DNA of 64,000 nt, taken from positions 806,001-870,000 of the forward strand of contig JADKAC010000005.1 in NCBI GenBank assembly GCA_016715425.1, in the 5' to 3' direction. The stretch comes from Bacteroidota bacterium (GTDB lineage: Bacteria > Bacteroidota > Bacteroidia > Chitinophagales > BACL12). The notes beneath the pieces were generated by a model that worked only from the letters and a program-made list of their open reading frames with translations, did no database searches and was not told where the DNA came from. Below are positions 1 through 9,301 of this stretch, in pieces (the first letter of the stretch is position 1; the number at the start of each line of letters is the position of its first letter). Position numbers and translations under genes: made by a program.

Positions 1-436
1 TCTCACTTTTCGTTTCTTCTGTTACCAGTATTGGTTTATCTAACTCCAAAGAGTTTTTGTCTTGCTCACAAAACAGAATCAATTTAGCATCAGCTGTTTC
101 TAAAAATTTCTTTTGCTCAATTTCAAATTCTGTTGCTGTTAGTTTGTTTCGTTGAGCTCCATAACAGAGTTCGTTTTCAAGGCGCTTGAAAAATTTTTTG
201 TTCGGGAAGCAGCAATTCTGTTTTTATAATTTTCGGTGACTTTGCCAGGAAATTCAACTCCTTACTTACAATTCCTTTAGCCACAAATTTTGATTCTTCA
301 TAAACTTTATCTAACACAATCATTTCTCCTGAATTGAATTTTTTTCAAGGAGTGCTTTCAGTTTATCGCTTTTGTCAAATGGCAAATAATAGCGAACAAA
401 GGAAACAAGTGATGTTGTGTCTATTACTGCTCTCAT
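1..436 (-). pseudogene. PIN-like (DUF4411-type) toxin, frameshifted, cut by window edge
   Basis: The ATG at 436 overlaps the TGA of the next gene upstream (ATGA), so the two were translationally coupled. The product opens MRAVIDTTSLVSFVRYYLPF, an Asp-bearing first strand like PIN-fold nucleases; later frames give TADAKLILFCEQ and PILVTEET, matching the later acidic blocks of this fold. Two frame corrections are needed: one base missing in the A run at 339-345 (minus-strand sense) and one extra base near 189-193. DUF4411 PIN-like proteins are known partners of HTH/ImmA-IrrE proteins, which fits the neighbour. About 145 codons are visible and the end lies outside the window. Family assignment rests on motifs and context only. 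Confidence 0.5.
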
Positions 437-1608
437 TTAAGATAATAGTCAATCCTTTCGGGTTTAATGTTTAATCTTCTGCAAAACTCTGCTTCATTAA
501 TTATTCCTTCATAAAATGCAGATTGGATTGTGCTTACATACAAAGGTGACAGGAGCGGTTTAGCTGCTGCTCCTCCTGTCTTTTTTCCTTCTTCCAATGC
601 TTTTAATCTTTCTATTTCATATTTGTGTTGTTCTTCTGCTTCTCTTGCTTTTATACTGTCTGAAAGTTCTTTGTAGACTTTTCTGTAATTGCTCAGAGAG
701 ATTTTTTCATTGATAAGCAACCTTGTGTAAAGAGCAAACACACTTAAGTTGGTTTGCGATCCAATACCATTTAATTTGTCGTGGTGGTAATCATTGTTGC
801 CGGTTGCAGTTGCAAGTGCAATTAAAGTTTTGTCTAATTCCCCAACAAGAAAATAATACGCAAAATCATTGCACCATCTTTCTATTTTACTCAACGATTT
901 AAAGTCTGCTGTATCTTCATTAATGCGTTCATCAATTTCTTCTTCATTTAGCAGATAGTGTCCCAATTCGTGAATAAGTGTAAAAAATTTCACGACTGAA
1001 AGATTTTTGATTTCGCTTAAGAACAATCGTATTAGGTTTTAGATAAAACCATTGATATTCACTTTCTCTTTCTTGTTCCAGTTTTCTACAAATTCAAAAA
1101 CAAGAATGTTGTGTTCGGCAAATTTTGCAATAAGTGATTTCAGGAATTCTCTTTTTCTGTTGTTAAATTCAGGGTAAAGTTTTTCTCTGATTTTTATTGC
1201 AACTTCTTTTGGTCCATCTTTTAATGTGAAAACCGGCAGCAATCTATCATGCTTTAAATCCGAAAGTTTAGAAAGCGCTGAAAGAGAAATCTTTTCCTCT
1301 TCAAAATGATTAACAATTTTCTTCGCACTCAAATTAAGGTCGGCATTGAATTTATCTTTTCTGAAAAAAATACTTTCGTCTTTTGTTTCTTTGGGATGCT
1401 TAGGGTCAATGTAATAATTCAAACCTTTGCCGAAAACTTTATCAATTTTTTTCAATAAACTGGTGTTGATTTCATTTTTAAAAACATCCTCTGCGGTAAA
1501 CTTTCTCTTCAGGCCTTTGCTTAGAAGTAATAAAAATTCTTGCCTCTCCAACTTGTAGAGTTTAAGCAGGTGATTTATCCGTTCTATATTTATTCTGATG
1601 GTTGTCAA
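433..1608 (-). pseudogene. HTH + ImmA/IrrE-family metallopeptidase (antitoxin-like), frameshifted
   Basis: The C-terminal part carries FFTLIHELGHYLL, the HExxH zinc-protease signature of ImmA/IrrE (M78) proteins, about 200 residues from the start. The N-terminal 190 residues are helical and sit where this family has its HTH domain. The frame breaks twice: one T is missing in the coding strand (A run 1045-1048) and one is extra (A run 982-987). Correcting both gives GFYLKPNTIVLKRNQKSFSREIF joined to TLIHELGHY, as expected for an intact protein. It lies upstream of, and overlaps by ATGA, the PIN-like gene. The pair resembles a toxin-antitoxin module in which the ImmA/IrrE protein is the antitoxin side. 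Now probably inactive unless the indels are sequence errors. Confidence 0.72.
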
Positions 1609-1740
1609 GAATTCTTCTGTGTTGTGTTTGCGAACATATTTATTTTAACTCTTGTACTGCAATTTTTGTTTGTACCTATTCGGAAAATTACGAAGTAAAG
1701 TCTAATAATGTAATTGGCGATTATGGACTCAAGATTTTTT

Positions 1741-1850
1741 AAGTTTCCGCAAGGGGCTTGTCGCTTATAAAAGACTTTGACTATTGACTTAGAACATTGA
1801 CTCAAAAAACATTGACTGTTGACTAAGAACATTGACTAAAAAAATAAAAG
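1741..1850. repeat. Degenerate TTGACTATTGAC-type intergenic repeat
   Basis: Runs of near-identical words such as TTGACTATTGACTTAGAAC, ACATTGAC and GTTTCGAG. The same words recur at 63768-63930 and a related style of repeat lies at 21700-21850. The stretch 1609-2040 otherwise holds no gene that I can support. Confidence 0.6.
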
Positions 1851-1917
1851 TTTCGAGTATAAGATTTCGGGTTTCGAGTTAAATAAAAACTCAACGCTGA
1901 TTATTGATTTTTTTTTC

Positions 1918-1984
1918 GATTACACGATTTCACGATTACAACGATTACACGATTACACGATTACACGATTACACGATTCGACAG
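1918..1984. repeat. Tandem 8-bp repeat (GATTACAC)
   Basis: Imperfect tandem copies of GATTACAC, about eight, with the left copies degenerate and the last copies changing to GATTCGAC. No coding potential. Confidence 0.75.
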
Positions 1985-2040
1985 TTCGACATTTTTTACT
2001 CACTACTCACTACTCACCATTCACCATTCTCCCTCCACCC

Positions 2041-2721
2041 TCAAGGTATCACTGCTGAAACAGCGTTTATAATCCATTGACCACCCTGACCTGTAGCATT
2101 CATCCAGCGACTGTATGTCCATATTCTACGACCACTCATGCCCGAATCGAAATTTAGCATTACAGGACTGCGGGTAGCCATTATTCTCATCGGACAATCT
2201 GCCGGACTTGCAGGTGCATCTCCATCCACTTTATAATAGAATTCGCAACTAGCCGCACCCTCGGGTTTACCACGGCGGCTGCTGCCATTGGCTTCCGGCT
2301 GCTGGCGGAAATTCAGCAACAGGGTGCTTCCATTGCCGGGCATTATTTCCACCATGGGTAGGGTAGAAGGTGCAGGTATTTTGGTGCGGGTTTTATCTCT
2401 CGGCTTTATATTCATGCTCACTCGATCAGCATTTGTTACTGCACTGTTTAGTTGTACCCATTGTTGCACAAACGGACGCAGTGCAGCCTCATATTGCTTT
2501 CGAGCCACTGTTTTTGCCATTACCTGCGCCTTACTGCGGTTGCCCCTGTCTTTAGCTACAAGCCATGCCGCAGCCCAAGCGGTTTGTAATACTTGTAAGT
2601 TACTTAGGTTGGCAGCCGGAATATTCCAGCCTAACATGTTTGTGGTGCTTGTACTTACTACAACTTCTTGAAAAATATTGAACTCAATGTCCTGCGGTGG
2701 AATTATATCATGCTTTAGCAT
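2041..2721 (-). CDS. Conserved Bacteroidota protein of unknown function (226 aa)
   Basis: Starts MLKHDIIPPQDIEFN and contains NLQVLQTAWAAAWLVAKD, a helical middle (residues 40-110) and a C-terminal part with EFYYKVDGDAP and SGMSGRRIWTYSRWMNATGQ that reads like a fibronectin-III-type or similar beta domain. I recognise this as a recurring Bacteroidota family (MLKHDIIP..EFNIFQE start, W-rich end); its function is unknown to me. No signal peptide is visible. A 21-nt tandem repeat lies immediately upstream on the same strand. The frame is intact, unlike most genes around it. GC and arginine content are higher than in the neighbours, hinting at an origin or constraint different from the RHS genes. 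Confidence 0.75.
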   Translation of the reverse strand: MLKHDIIPPQDIEFNIFQEVVVSTSTTNMLGWNIPAANLSNLQVLQTAWAAAWLVAKDRGNRSKAQVMAKTVARKQYEAALRPFVQQWVQLNSAVTNADRVSMNIKPRDKTRTKIPAPSTLPMVEIMPGNGSTLLLNFRQQPEANGSSRRGKPEGAASCEFYYKVDGDAPASPADCPMRIMATRSPVMLNFDSGMSGRRIWTYSRWMNATGQGGQWIINAVSAVIP

Positions 2722-2886
2722 TGTGAAATATTTAAGGGTTAAGAAATATTTGAAAGCGTATGTTTTCCGACAGCGATGATCCTGCTAATTTCTTCTACCG
2801 GCCTATAAACAGGGGGTTTAGTGACTATTTCTTCATTAAAAGCGAACAAATATTGGCTGCACTTATTTGATAAATTAGCTTCCGAA

Positions 2887-3096
2887 AATGTTTCAGGGAA
2901 GGTTTTTAATGTTTCCGGGAAGGTTCTAAAAGTATCCGGTAATGTTTTTAATGTTTGCGGGCATGTTTTAAATGTTTCCCGATGCATCAATAAAGTTTCC
3001 GGGAAGGTTTTAAAACTTTGCGGGAAGGTTTTTAATGTTAGCCGATACATCGAAAAAGTTTGCGGGAAGGTTTTTAAAGTTTGCGGGTATATCGAA
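2887..3096. repeat. Ten tandem copies of a 21-nt unit
   Basis: The block divides exactly into ten 21-nt units of the pattern AATGTTTCCGGGAAGGTTTT plus one base. Units differ mainly in the middle (GGGAAGG, GGGCATG, CGATGCATC, CGATACATC, GGTATATC). Because 21 is a multiple of three and no unit makes a stop, both strands stay open: on the minus strand they spell heptads of the KTFPQTF type, on the plus strand VSGKVLK type. It lies 5' of the 226-aa gene on its coding strand. Whether it is translated is unknown. Confidence 0.85.
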
Positions 3097-3294
3097 AAAG
3101 ATATTTGATGCATAGCCTATTCTTATCTATTGCTCTTTATAATTCTTTGGAAGTAAGTTATTGTTTCCTAAAGTTAAGTGCAACAGCAAATACCAATCAG
3201 GAACATTTTTAGGGATATGTGATGAGGTAAAATTGAGGTGGGGGAGGATTCTTTTCATTTCAGTAAGGGGCATAAATACCGCAGGGGGGTGTTT

Positions 3295-4327
3295 ATTCAT
3301 TTTATAACAGGCGACAAGCCCAATTCGGAAAAAAAGATGGGTCAAAAATTCGTAAAGGAACAATTGATCAATATAAGATTGTATTAGGAGAAATAATCAG
3401 ATTTCAAGAAAAGGAAGGGATTCGTTTACGAATTTTTAGTTTAATCCGAAGTAGTAAAAGGGTATTGAAGTCCGAGCGATTGTATTGGAATCGTTTCTAT
3501 AAAAATATTCAGCTCACCTTTATTCGTTAGGTTGTTTTGATAATTATGTCGGACTTCATTTTAAAATCATTAAAACATTTTTTAATTATCTAAATACTGA
3601 AAAATTAATTTTTACAGGAAATTTCCAAAAAATTTTTATGTTCGAAAAAAGAGTGTCCCCATAATTGTAATTTCTCCTAAGCAATTACAATTTCTTATTC
3701 ACGATGTTGAATTTGAAACTTCGCTTCCTTTGTATTTGCAATATACCAAAGACACTTTTGTGTTTGGTTGTACCGTAGGTTTAAGATTTTCTGATTTAAT
3801 GTCGCTCACCAAAACAAATGTTGAATGCACTTCACTTTCTTACTATTTGAATGTCCGATCTGGTAAAACTTCTTGTAGATACACGTATAAAATTACCAGA
3901 ATATGCGGTGGCAATTTTAATGAAGTACAGAGGTAGAAAACAACTATTACCTCAAGTTAGCAACAACACGCTAAATGAGAATATAAAGGAACTATGTTTA
4001 AAGGCAGGTTGGTGCCAAGAAGTTGGCAAGAAAAGGGAAAAGCATGGAATCACAAAGAATCTATACAAAAATGGAAAGGCTTATCGCTTCTGCGATCTTG
4101 TTTCCTCACATACCATGAGACGAACTGCGGTAACAACTCTTTTAAGCTTAGGAATGCCAGAAACAATGGTGAGAAAAATATCTGGACATGCGGCAAACAG
4201 TCCAGAGTTTTACCGCTATGTTAATTATGCGCAACAATTTATTGATGCTGAGCTAGACCGCATTTATCAAGAAATTTTACCTTCTAAAAATACCTCTAAA
4301 ATTGCTAAAACGACACTTTTTAGTTAA
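3295..4327 (+). pseudogene. Tyrosine recombinase (site-specific integrase), multiply frameshifted
   Basis: The catalytic domain is clear: box I Arg in FGCTVGLRFSDLMSLTK (around 3764-3810), box II SSHTMRRTAVTTLLSLGMP with MVRKISGHAA (4105-4200), and the nucleophile Tyr in SPEFYRYVNYAQQ. The N-terminal arm is visible as GKKDGSKIRKGTIDQYKIVL (3315-3375) and CFDNYVGLHFKIIKTFFNYL (3531-3590). Frames shift near 3525, 3630 and 3864; dropping one T near 3864 joins VRSGKTS to VDTRIKLPEYAV. The length would be about 340 codons, near the family norm. Its stop lies only 50 bp before the YPFGM boundary of cassette A, so it abuts the RHS array. It is inactive as written. Such enzymes move mobile elements, but no attachment site could be identified. 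Confidence 0.85.
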
Positions 4328-5419
4328 TTTTATTTTCTTGGAAGAATTAGGATACATAACGTTTTTGGGTGTTTTACCTCACTATCCCTTTGGGATGTTA
4401 ACGCCGGGCAGAAATTGGAGCTCTGGAAGTGAGTATAGGTTTGGGTTTAACAGCAAAGAGAGCGATTCTGAAACCTACGGGGATGGTAATATTTATGACT
4501 ATGGGTTTAGGATTTATAATCCACGATTAGGAAAGTTTTTGAGTGTTGATCCATTAATTAAAACTTATCCAATGTTGACACCATATCAGTTTGCAAGCAA
4601 TACACCAATAGCAGCAATTGATTTAGATGGACTAGAATCAGAAATTAAAATAATTAAAAATACATATTTTATTGAGCTAAAAAATGTTGATTTTTCATTT
4701 GTAATAAGAAACTCCGATCAATATTTCACTCAAGCTGCTGGAAACAGATCGAACTACGAAGATTTTGGTATTAATACACAATTATTTGACAAAAATGTTA
4801 ATGATTTAAAATACTATACCGCATCAACTCCACAGCCATCAAACGATTACACACCACAGGGTTTTAATGTTGTAGATGGAGTTAATATAAAAGGACGTAG
4901 TTCTAATAATACATTTTATTTTTCAGAATCTAATTCGTGCGGGTGGTCCTGTGGATCAGGAGACGTTCCAAAGGATAGCCGTTTTGGTTTTGGTGGAGGA
5001 ATACCATTGATAGTGAATGGACTCAAATATGGTGAAACAAATTTATATAGTAAAGATGCTCCTGATAATTTGCCGGTAACCGGATCTACAGGGCATAATA
5101 ATGAAAAATATCTTGTTCAAAGAAGTAACAATGGATTTAAGTCTCAAAATGCTAAAGATTTAACCACAGGTAAAACCATTTTAGGATTTCACTCTCAAAC
5201 TGATAAATGGATGATTGTGTCTCAACAAGATGGAAAACAGGTATGAGTTATTCTCAAATTCGAGATTATTATTATAAATTAGGATATGATAACGTTTTAG
5301 GATTTGATGGATCAAGTTCATCAACTTTAACTCAAGATGGAAATACATTGGTAAAACCAAAATCATATAAAAATTCTTCTATACCCACCGGACTTAATTT
5401 ATCCGTTCCATATAAATAA
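4302..5419 (+). pseudogene. RHS orphan tip A with phosphodiester glycosidase (NAGPA/DUF2233-like) toxin domain
   Basis: RHS homology starts at codon 4377 (PHYPFGMLTPGRNWSSG) and runs through NPRLGKFLSVDP to the usual DLDG junction. The variable part resembles a NAGPA-type phosphodiester glycosidase: GFNVVDGVNIKG, GIPLIVNGL, then, after a frameshift at about 5234 (one A missing in a run of four), MSYSQIRDYYYKLGYDNVLG and FDGSSSSTLTQDG, matching the N(L)DGGGSSTL signature of that family. There is no shared cassette leader here; the integrase end lies directly upstream and the start codon (TTG at 4302 or 4365) is uncertain. The family hydrolyses phosphodiester-linked sugars, so an envelope glycan target is plausible but inferred. 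The putative immunity gene starts 5 nt downstream. Confidence 0.72.
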
Positions 5420-5424
5420 ATTTT

Positions 5425-5924
5425 ATGAGGAAATTGTTGCTTTATTTTCTATGGTTTTTGTTATTTGTAATTACAATAACAAGTTGCAGTGAATTCCGAA
5501 TAATTTCATATACACCTGATAGTAATACCGATTTGATTAGGATTAATCAAATAAATTTTCTTTCTTCCTACTTATCATTAGCGTTAATACTAATTTTAAT
5601 AATCTTCAATTTTAAAAAATATATTAGACTTACTTTTGGAATACTTTTACTTTGCATTTGGCTATATAGTGGAAGGACTATTGCCTTGAAAATATGGCCT
5701 GAAAATGAAGCATATGTAAGTAGTGGTTTTATATAATTGAAGTAAATCACAAACAACTGTGCAAGGGTTTTAATTGTGAAATTATTATAAATGAGAATAC
5801 TAAAGCTACAATTAATAAACCTTGGAATTTAAATGTAGAGAATGACTATTGCAATAAATCATACTTTATAGGGCCTCTAACATGGAAAAGTTCCAAATTA
5901 GTTGTAGAAGATTTATTGAAATAA
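5425..5924 (+). pseudogene. Putative immunity membrane lipoprotein of cassette A, frameshifted
   Basis: Begins MRKLLLYFLWFLLFVITITS followed by Cys, a signal peptide with a lipobox-like ITSC, then hydrophobic segments at residues 45-65 and 68-88. The frame stops at 5736; adding one T in the run near 5729 continues it as YIIEVNHKQLCKGFNCEIII to EDLLK at 5924. It is five bases behind the tip-A stop, the expected place for an immunity gene. I do not recognise the family. The role is inferred from position; the membrane location would suit a toxin acting in the periplasm. Confidence 0.6.
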
Positions 5925-5931
5925 ATTATAG

Positions 5932-5960
5932 CTGTTTTAAGCTTGAGTACATTTTACTCC
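5932..5960 (+). promoter_or_regulatory. Conserved element 69 bp upstream of tip B
   Basis: CTGTTTTAAGC followed directly by TTGAGTACATTTTACTCC. Nearly the same 29 bp occur at 10814-10842 before tip E, with identical spacing (97 bp from its first base to the ATG), and a diverged copy at 17335-17307 before tip H at 98 bp. The 68 bp between element and start have diverged between B and E while the length is kept. Confidence 0.6.
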
Positions 5961-6028
5961 TAAAAATTTTTAACTCATTATCCAAAATTTTTCAATAAAT
6001 ATTTACAAGGAAAACCTTACTTTATAAT

Positions 6029-7010
6029 ATGAACCAATCCATTTCCGCAAAATCACCTCATTATCCCTTCGGGATGTTAACGCCGGGCAGAAATTGGAGT
6101 GCTGGAAGTGAGTACAGGTTTGGGTTTGGTGGGCAGGAGCAAGTTGATGAAGTGTATGGAAATGGAAATAGTTATACTGCTGAATTTTGGCAATATGATC
6201 CACGGTTAGGAAGGAGATGGAATGTAGATCCAATTTTTAAATCTTATGAATCACCTTATGCTACCTTAGGCAATAATCCTATTTTTTAATTGATCCCTTA
6301 GGAGCAGATACACTAAAAGCACCCACAGGGGAAAATTTAATGCAGGTGAAGGATATAAATCTACTAGTGATGGTAATATATTATTTGGTGAAGGTCTACA
6401 ATCAAAGAAATTTGATATTAATTATGATGGACCTATTCAATTAGAAGGCGGGGGCGGATATGTTGACTATGATGGCGAACTTCCAGAAGAAGCAACACTT
6501 CTTATGGGCTCTGTATATAAGGAAAATAGATCTTTTACTCAAAATCCTAATGGTGGTTCCTAATATCTAATACGAATATTATGCTTGGTATAGCTCAAAA
6601 TCTTTATTTTAATAAACAGTTTGATACATGGATGGGTAAAGATTTTAAAGATACGATCACAAGAATGGGGTGGTAATGGAGCTACCGGCGGTAAATATAA
6701 GTTTGCGAAAACTACAAGCGATTATTTAAAATGGGGAGGTAGGGCGTTAGCAGTTACTAATGCAGTTCAAATTGAACTTGAAAGAGAATCAGGTCATATT
6801 AGCAACTATACAGCAACTATGGAACAAGCATCTAATGTCATAGGAACTGCGGCGCCTGGAATTTATGGGCTTAGTTGGTCAATAGGGTGGGAAGCGGGTA
6901 GAGGAATTGCACAAACAGAAGGTTGGTTAGATTTTAAATATCAGTTACAAAAAAATGTATTCGGATGGGATGTCCAAAGATCAGAAATGTGCACAGCTTG
7001 TCCTAAATAA
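6029..7010 (+). pseudogene. RHS orphan tip B with glycine-rich, membrane-active-looking toxin domain
   Basis: The ATG at 6029 follows the cassette leader TTACTTTA, four bases, ATG. Leader peptide MNQSISAKSP, then HYPFGMLTPGRNWSAGSEYR and AEFWQYDPRLGRRWNVDP. The frame breaks at about 6283 (T run), 6338 (A run), 6560 and 6675; rejoined, it reads DPLGADTLKAPTG, NAGEGYKSTSDGNILFGEG, LISNTNIMLGIAQNLYF and WGGNGATGGKYKFAKTTSDY. The last 110 residues, with SNVIGTAAPGIYGLSWSIGW, are glycine-rich and hydrophobic and recur at the ends of Bacteroidota RHS tips. A membrane-inserting action fits this and the four-helix immunity protein next door, but is inference. Four indels make it inactive as written. 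Confidence 0.7.
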
Positions 7011-7028
7011 ATAAAAAGGTATTACCGT

Positions 7029-7414
7029 ATGTTTGATGTTATTTATTATAATTATTATTTATTTTATCAAAGATTTAAGGTCGAAACACAACCCGAGTTA
7101 ACTGCTACCTTTATTTTAAGTATATCTCAAGCTTTTTTTTTAAATGGGTTACTTGCGATAATATTTTCATATTTATATTGCCGTCAATTAGAGATGTGGA
7201 TTAGAATCGGTTTAATTGGATTAATTTTTCTAATTAATTATCTTATTTACCATAAGAACTCACGTGCAAAATTGGTAATTGATACAAAGCCCACATTCTT
7301 AAAGAATAAAAATCTATCAAAAGTCCTTTCTTTAATGTTTTTATAATCACTTTCTCTACAATTTTCTGGTCTCCTGAAGTTATTAAAAATATTCTAGAAA
7401 ATCATTGCAAATAA
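7029..7414 (+). pseudogene. Putative immunity integral membrane protein of cassette B, frameshifted near its end
   Basis: MFDVIYYNYYLFYQRFKVE start and three to four hydrophobic helices (ATFILSISQAFFLNGLLAII, IRIGLIGLIFLINYLIYH). NYLIYHKNSRAKLV is a pattern I associate with small membrane proteins that follow Bacteroidota RHS tips. Stop at 7346; one more T in the run at 7337-7341 extends it through FIITFSTIFWSPEVIKNILE to 7414, adding the last helix. It starts 18 bp after the tip-B stop. A polytopic protein opposite a hydrophobic tip suggests neutralisation within the membrane. Confidence 0.65.
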
Positions 7415-7615
7415 TGGATAAAAAATTAATTTAATATTCATTTTACTTGAATTCAATTTCTCAAATCCCCGTCAGCTTAGCCGCTTTAATCCGCTCATTA
7501 ATTGTAAATAATACGCTCCTATGCTTGTTTATTTAATTTTTGAATATCAAATATTCGATTTATTTATCAAAGTTTAAACTACAAATGAATTAAATTCAAA
7601 CCGTAACTTTATAAT

Positions 7616-8616
7616 ATGAATCCATCCATTGCTTCTCCCTCTCTCTCTATCCCTTTGGGATGTTAACGCCGGGCAGAAATTGGAGTGGAAGTGATGGTGG
7701 GTATAGGTTTCGGTTTAATGGACAGGAGAGTGACGACGAAATAAAGGGCAGTAACAATTGCCTAGATTTCGGTGCACGCATATATGACTCAAGATTATGT
7801 CGATTTCTATCTATTGATCCCAGATTCTCGGACTATTCATGGCAGACTCCTTATGCATACTATTCTAATAATCCAATTAAAAATGTTGATGTAAAAGGGG
7901 AAGGTGGCCCAGTAATGAAATGAGTACTCCAGACGGTGGGACTATAACATTACCTGATGGAGCTACAGGATATACTTTGGGCACTGAACAGGATTGTATA
8001 GATGTTTGTTTCGCAGATGGGACAATATTTGGTGTAAATGTTACTTCTGGAAGTTTGAAATCATTTGAGATAGATGGATCGTTTTATGATGCAAGATGGG
8101 ATAAAAGTGGAAATTTTACAGGTTATGCAGAACAACCTTCTTGGGGAGAAAACAACTTTACCGTCGCAAAATTACTTATGATCATTCAACAATTACCAAT
8201 TCCAATTTAGTTTGGTCACCTAATGACGGATCAACATCATTAGAAGCTGGCGCAACGGTAGCTACATTTGGAGGAGACTTACCACCTTCAGTTATAGCAG
8301 GGATAGTAACTTCTGGAGTAGTTTATACTCTGTCATCCATAGCAATTGCGTCAGATATTCATCACCTCGACATGCAGAGACCCTCTATGGATTTTGGAGG
8401 AATTTTTCAATCAAATAAAACCGAAAAAACATTAAACGATTTGATACCAGGGGTATTAAAGCATCTCCTAGTTGGCATGATCCATATGGTGAACTAACTC
8501 CTCCTGAGATTGAAAATTTAGCTAAACAAGGTGACAAGAAGGCCAAAAATATGCAGAAACTTCTGCGTAATCAAGAAAGATTGTCGGAAAAAAATAAAAA
8601 TAAGAGAAGGAAATGA
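7616..8616 (+). pseudogene. RHS orphan tip C, unknown C-terminal toxin domain, four frame breaks
   Basis: The ATG at 7616 follows TAACTTTA plus four bases; the upstream 30 bp closely match tip B. The leader MNPSIASPSLS is one base out of frame with YPFGMLTPGRNW (loss in a CT run near 7645). Further -1 shifts occur at about 7917, 8182 and 8460. Rejoined, it gives GARIYDSRLCRFLSIDPRF, TPDGGTITLPDGATGY, ITYDHSTITNSNLVWSPNDG and finally KASPSWHDPYGELTPPEIEN with a lysine-rich end NKNKRRK. The basic C-terminus would suit a nuclease, but I cannot name the family. The stop overlaps the next ATG (ATGA at 8613-8616), as tightly coupled toxin-immunity genes do. Confidence 0.65.
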
Positions 8617-9041
8617 AAATAAAAGAAGTCATACTAACTCAGATCGAGCTAATCAATAATTTCATTTTAGAGTTAGATCGAATTAGTATAGAAATGGGAA
8701 AAGAGAATGTCAATGAAGATTATATTTTGGACTTATACTTGAATCTCTTAAAAAAGTATCCAGGAAACCCGGTTATATTAAAAAAGTTTGCTGAATTCTT
8801 GCAGCTAATTTCTTCAAAGTCTTTATATACACAATATAAATTAGATGACGTATCAAATTTATATGAAAACCTAACAAGGTTGAATCCTTCTGATATTGAT
8901 CAGGAACTTGAACATTATTATTTCATGTATAATGTTATGGATGAAGTATCAAAAGCGAAAAGTATTTTAATGAAAATTAAAAATCAAATGAAACAAATTT
9001 CTGATGCTGAAAATTGGCCAGACGCAGTTTCGGATAGTTGA
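8613..9041 (+). CDS. Putative immunity protein of cassette C, helical, cytoplasmic
   Basis: 142 aa, no signal peptide, acidic; predominantly helical with YLNLLKKYPGNPVILKKFAE, a TPR-like helix-turn-helix pattern. The start codon overlaps the toxin stop by ATGA, the strongest coupling in the array. Intact frame. Together with cassette G's partner it is one of only two soluble immunity candidates here, so toxin C probably acts in the cytoplasm. Function inferred from position only. Confidence 0.6.
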   Translation: MKIKEVILTQIELINNFILELDRISIEMGKENVNEDYILDLYLNLLKKYPGNPVILKKFAEFLQLISSKSLYTQYKLDDVSNLYENLTRLNPSDIDQELEHYYFMYNVMDEVSKAKSILMKIKNQMKQISDAENWPDAVSDS

Positions 9042-9301
9042 TATTATGGATTATTTGATTGCTGCTGAAAATTTAAGTAAATGTAGTTCGCCATTCAATT
9101 ACAATTAAGTCAATCAAATTTATTTACTAAAAAAATTCTGTTGCCAGAGGTTCCGCTCCCGACTTCTATGACAAAGCCAAATCATTATTTAAGATTATTT
9201 TTTATTTAATGTGTTTCTTCACCATTTTAAAAAATGATATGTAAAAATTTGAATAAATAAATTTAATTTTTAATCACTATAGAAATTCCTATTTTTATAA
9301 A

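Noticed and set aside
1605..1832. Open frame of 75 codons on the minus strand
   Set aside because: It lies in short-word intergenic repeats and has no recognisable domain or start context.
2288..2671. 127-codon frame on the plus strand
   Set aside because: Antisense to the conserved 226-aa gene, with a composition typical of a complementary-strand shadow.
2887..3096. CRISPR array
   Set aside because: Units are contiguous with no unique spacers, and there are no cas genes.
2739..3113. Heptad-repeat proteins on either strand of the 21-nt repeat block
   Set aside because: Both strands stay open merely because the unit has no stops; translation of either is not supported, so only the repeat was annotated.
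3127..3363. 78-codon frame on the minus strand
   Set aside because: Overlaps the readable N-terminal arm of the broken integrase in antisense and has no features of its own.
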